This document shows positions 62,908 through 64,000 of a stretch of 64,000 nt of DNA, one piece after another. Location: the NCBI GenBank assembly GCA_965644315.1, contig CBFFRQ010000089.1, forward strand, positions 806,001 through 870,000, read 5' to 3'. A model generated the notes under the pieces. It was not told the origin of the DNA, searched no databases, and worked only from the letters and a program-made list of their open reading frames with translations. Origin of the DNA: Caecitellus pseudoparvulus (Eukaryota; Bigyra: Bicosoecida). Position numbers and translations under genes: made by a program. Position 1 is the stretch's first letter, and every line of letters starts with the position of its first letter.

Positions 62908-64000
62908 TCAAGCCTTCTTCGGCTTCGGTACGACGAAGTTCAGGATGGGCGCCTTGCCTTTCAACACGACGACTGTGCGCGTCACAGCCGCCATGTCAAG
63001 GCCTGCCAGCGGCCCCTCCTGGGCGATGGTGCCCTCTACAATGTGGCCCTGTTCCTGAAGCGCACTCAATACCAAGTCACGCACGGCGGCGACATCGTTG
63101 GCTTGCACAAGCTCACTGGGCACGTCAACAAGCGTGCGTTTTTCGCCCATGACTTGCACAACCAGAGGCACAGATGACACGACCAGCGCTGCAGGATCTG
63201 CTTGCGGCCAGGACTGCCCATGCACGGCGCCTGGGCTCGAGATGTCCCCTGCGTGGGCTGACGCTGGGCAGCTGCCGTGCTGCGCCAACGTCTGCCAGGC
63301 CTCGGCAGCGAAGTGGGGAGCCATGGGGGCCAGACACAGCACCAGGGCGCGCAGAGCTTCCTCCACGGCGCCTGGGCTGGCCCCTTCGCCTTGAGCTGCA
63401 GTGATGGCGTTGGACAGCTTCATCAGCTCTGCGACCGCGACGTTGAAGGCGTGCGTGGTCTCAAACGCCTCGGACACGCCAGCGATTGCGGCGTGTGTGG
63501 CCCGGCTCAAGCTCGCATCAGCGTCAGGCGCAGGGGCGGCCTCCGTGCCAGTGGAGGCCACCCACGAGTGCAGCTGGCCCCACATGCGGTCCAGCCACCT
63601 GCGCTGCCCCACGAGCGTGGCGTCGTCCCACTCCAGCTCCTTCTCAGGCGGCGCCTTGAACAGCGTGTACAGCCTGCAGACATCCGCGCCGTGTTCCTGC
63701 TGGACGCTCTCTGGCGCCACGCCGTTCCCTTTGCTCTTGGACATTTTCTCCCAGGCCACGGTGACGCCGGGAGGGGTGGCGGCTCCGTCGGCGGGGAGTG
63801 GCACCAACTGCCCGCTCTCTGCTTCACGCGCAACCTTGCCCAGGACCATGCCTTGCGTGAGCAGCTTGCGGAACGGCTCCGCAGCATGCGCCGCCTCCTC
63901 CTGCGGCGCCACAATGCCCTGCTGCACCATGACTTTGTGAATGAAGCGAGAGTATAGCAGGTGCAGCGTCGCATGTTCGATGCCCCCGACGTAAAAATCC
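62908..64000 (-). CDS. LARS2: Leucyl-tRNA synthetase, bacterial/mitochondrial type, C-terminal part (partial)
   Basis: Class I aminoacyl-tRNA synthetase. The frame is open to base 64000, so the N-terminal part (HIGH motif, editing domain) lies outside. Visible from the edge: 'DFYVGGIEHATLHLLYSRF', LLTQGMVLGKV, then the KMSKS loop in WEKMSKSKGNGVAPE (about 63720-63755). The anticodon-binding helical domain follows (e.g. LCLAPMAPHFAAEAW), and a small C-terminal domain starts 'LVVQVMGEKRTLVDVPS' and ends APILNFVVPKPKKA. These are bacterial-type LeuRS features, distinct from the eukaryotic cytosolic enzyme, so an organelle enzyme is likely. No intron in the visible part. Confidence 0.94.
   Translation of the reverse strand, partial: DFYVGGIEHATLHLLYSRFIHKVMVQQGIVAPQEEAAHAAEPFRKLLTQGMVLGKVAREAESGQLVPLPADGAATPPGVTVAWEKMSKSKGNGVAPESVQQEHGADVCRLYTLFKAPPEKELEWDDATLVGQRRWLDRMWGQLHSWVASTGTEAAPAPDADASLSRATHAAIAGVSEAFETTHAFNVAVAELMKLSNAITAAQGEGASPGAVEEALRALVLCLAPMAPHFAAEAWQTLAQHGSCPASAHAGDISSPGAVHGQSWPQADPAALVVSSVPLVVQVMGEKRTLVDVPSELVQANDVAAVRDLVLSALQEQGHIVEGTIAQEGPLAGLDMAAVTRTVVVLKGKAPILNFVVPKPKKA

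Noticed and set aside
1-64000. A multi-gene defence, biosynthetic or mobile cluster
   Set aside because: Neighbouring genes are unrelated housekeeping functions in mixed orientation, with uniform codon use and no integrase, transposase, terminal repeats or target duplications.

Overview
This is a compact, gene-dense, GC-rich piece of a eukaryotic nuclear genome. Genes carry short introns (mostly about 60 to 115 nt), neighbours are often only tens to a few hundred bases apart, and the set mixes nuclear pore, Golgi tethering, nucleolar, ubiquitin/SUMO, secretory and organelle-type proteins. A TOG-array protein of the ciliary TOGARAM/crescerin type suggests a cell with a flagellum or cilium. The mix of protist-like genes (membrane-anchored cyclic-nucleotide phosphodiesterase, OSCA-like channel, SfsA) fits a single-celled flagellate or alga. 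I cannot fix the lineage from sequence alone. I saw no transposon, virus, CRISPR array, rRNA or tRNA gene.

Layout. 1-1827 (+) is the C-terminal part of a Nup155-type nucleoporin cut by the window edge. 2111-18745 (-) holds a giant USP9X/USP24/USP34-like ubiquitin hydrolase (about 4,346 aa), mitochondrial 2-amino-3-ketobutyrate CoA ligase, and a JMJD8-like ER protein. 18971-34633 (+) holds COG2, a Nudix hydrolase, a small hypothetical protein, the TOGARAM-like TOG-array protein, a coiled-coil protein and ESF1. Then come a dithiol glutaredoxin (-), a TPP1-like sedolisin (+), a multi-pass cyclic-nucleotide phosphodiesterase (+), an NSE2/MMS21-like SUMO ligase (-) and a very large helical-repeat protein (-). 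48115-60415 (+) holds a secreted GT41-like glycosyltransferase, CTP synthase and an OSCA/TMEM63-like channel. 60450-64000 (-) holds SfsA, a small AT-hook/Shugoshin-like protein and the C-terminal part of a bacterial-type (mitochondrial) leucyl-tRNA synthetase.

Many genes become recognisable only after splicing. I placed 30 introns by eye from GT..AG plus frame and family conservation; 27 of them start GTG rather than GTA, with GTGCGT and GTGAGT dominating. Glutaredoxin, NSE2, KBL, TPP1, CTPS and the Shugoshin-like gene are invisible or truncated if single open frames are taken as genes.

The most unusual structure is a set of about a dozen G-tract/C-tract stem-loops scattered through the disordered linker of the TOGARAM-like gene (26.1-29.3 kb). 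All are read in the same phase as Glu-Gly-Gly..Pro-Pro, and one is a perfect 13-bp inverted repeat with a 4-nt loop. The reading frame changes at the last copy. I did not find evidence for a multi-gene system such as a defence island or biosynthetic cluster; the genes look like ordinary, functionally unrelated neighbours.
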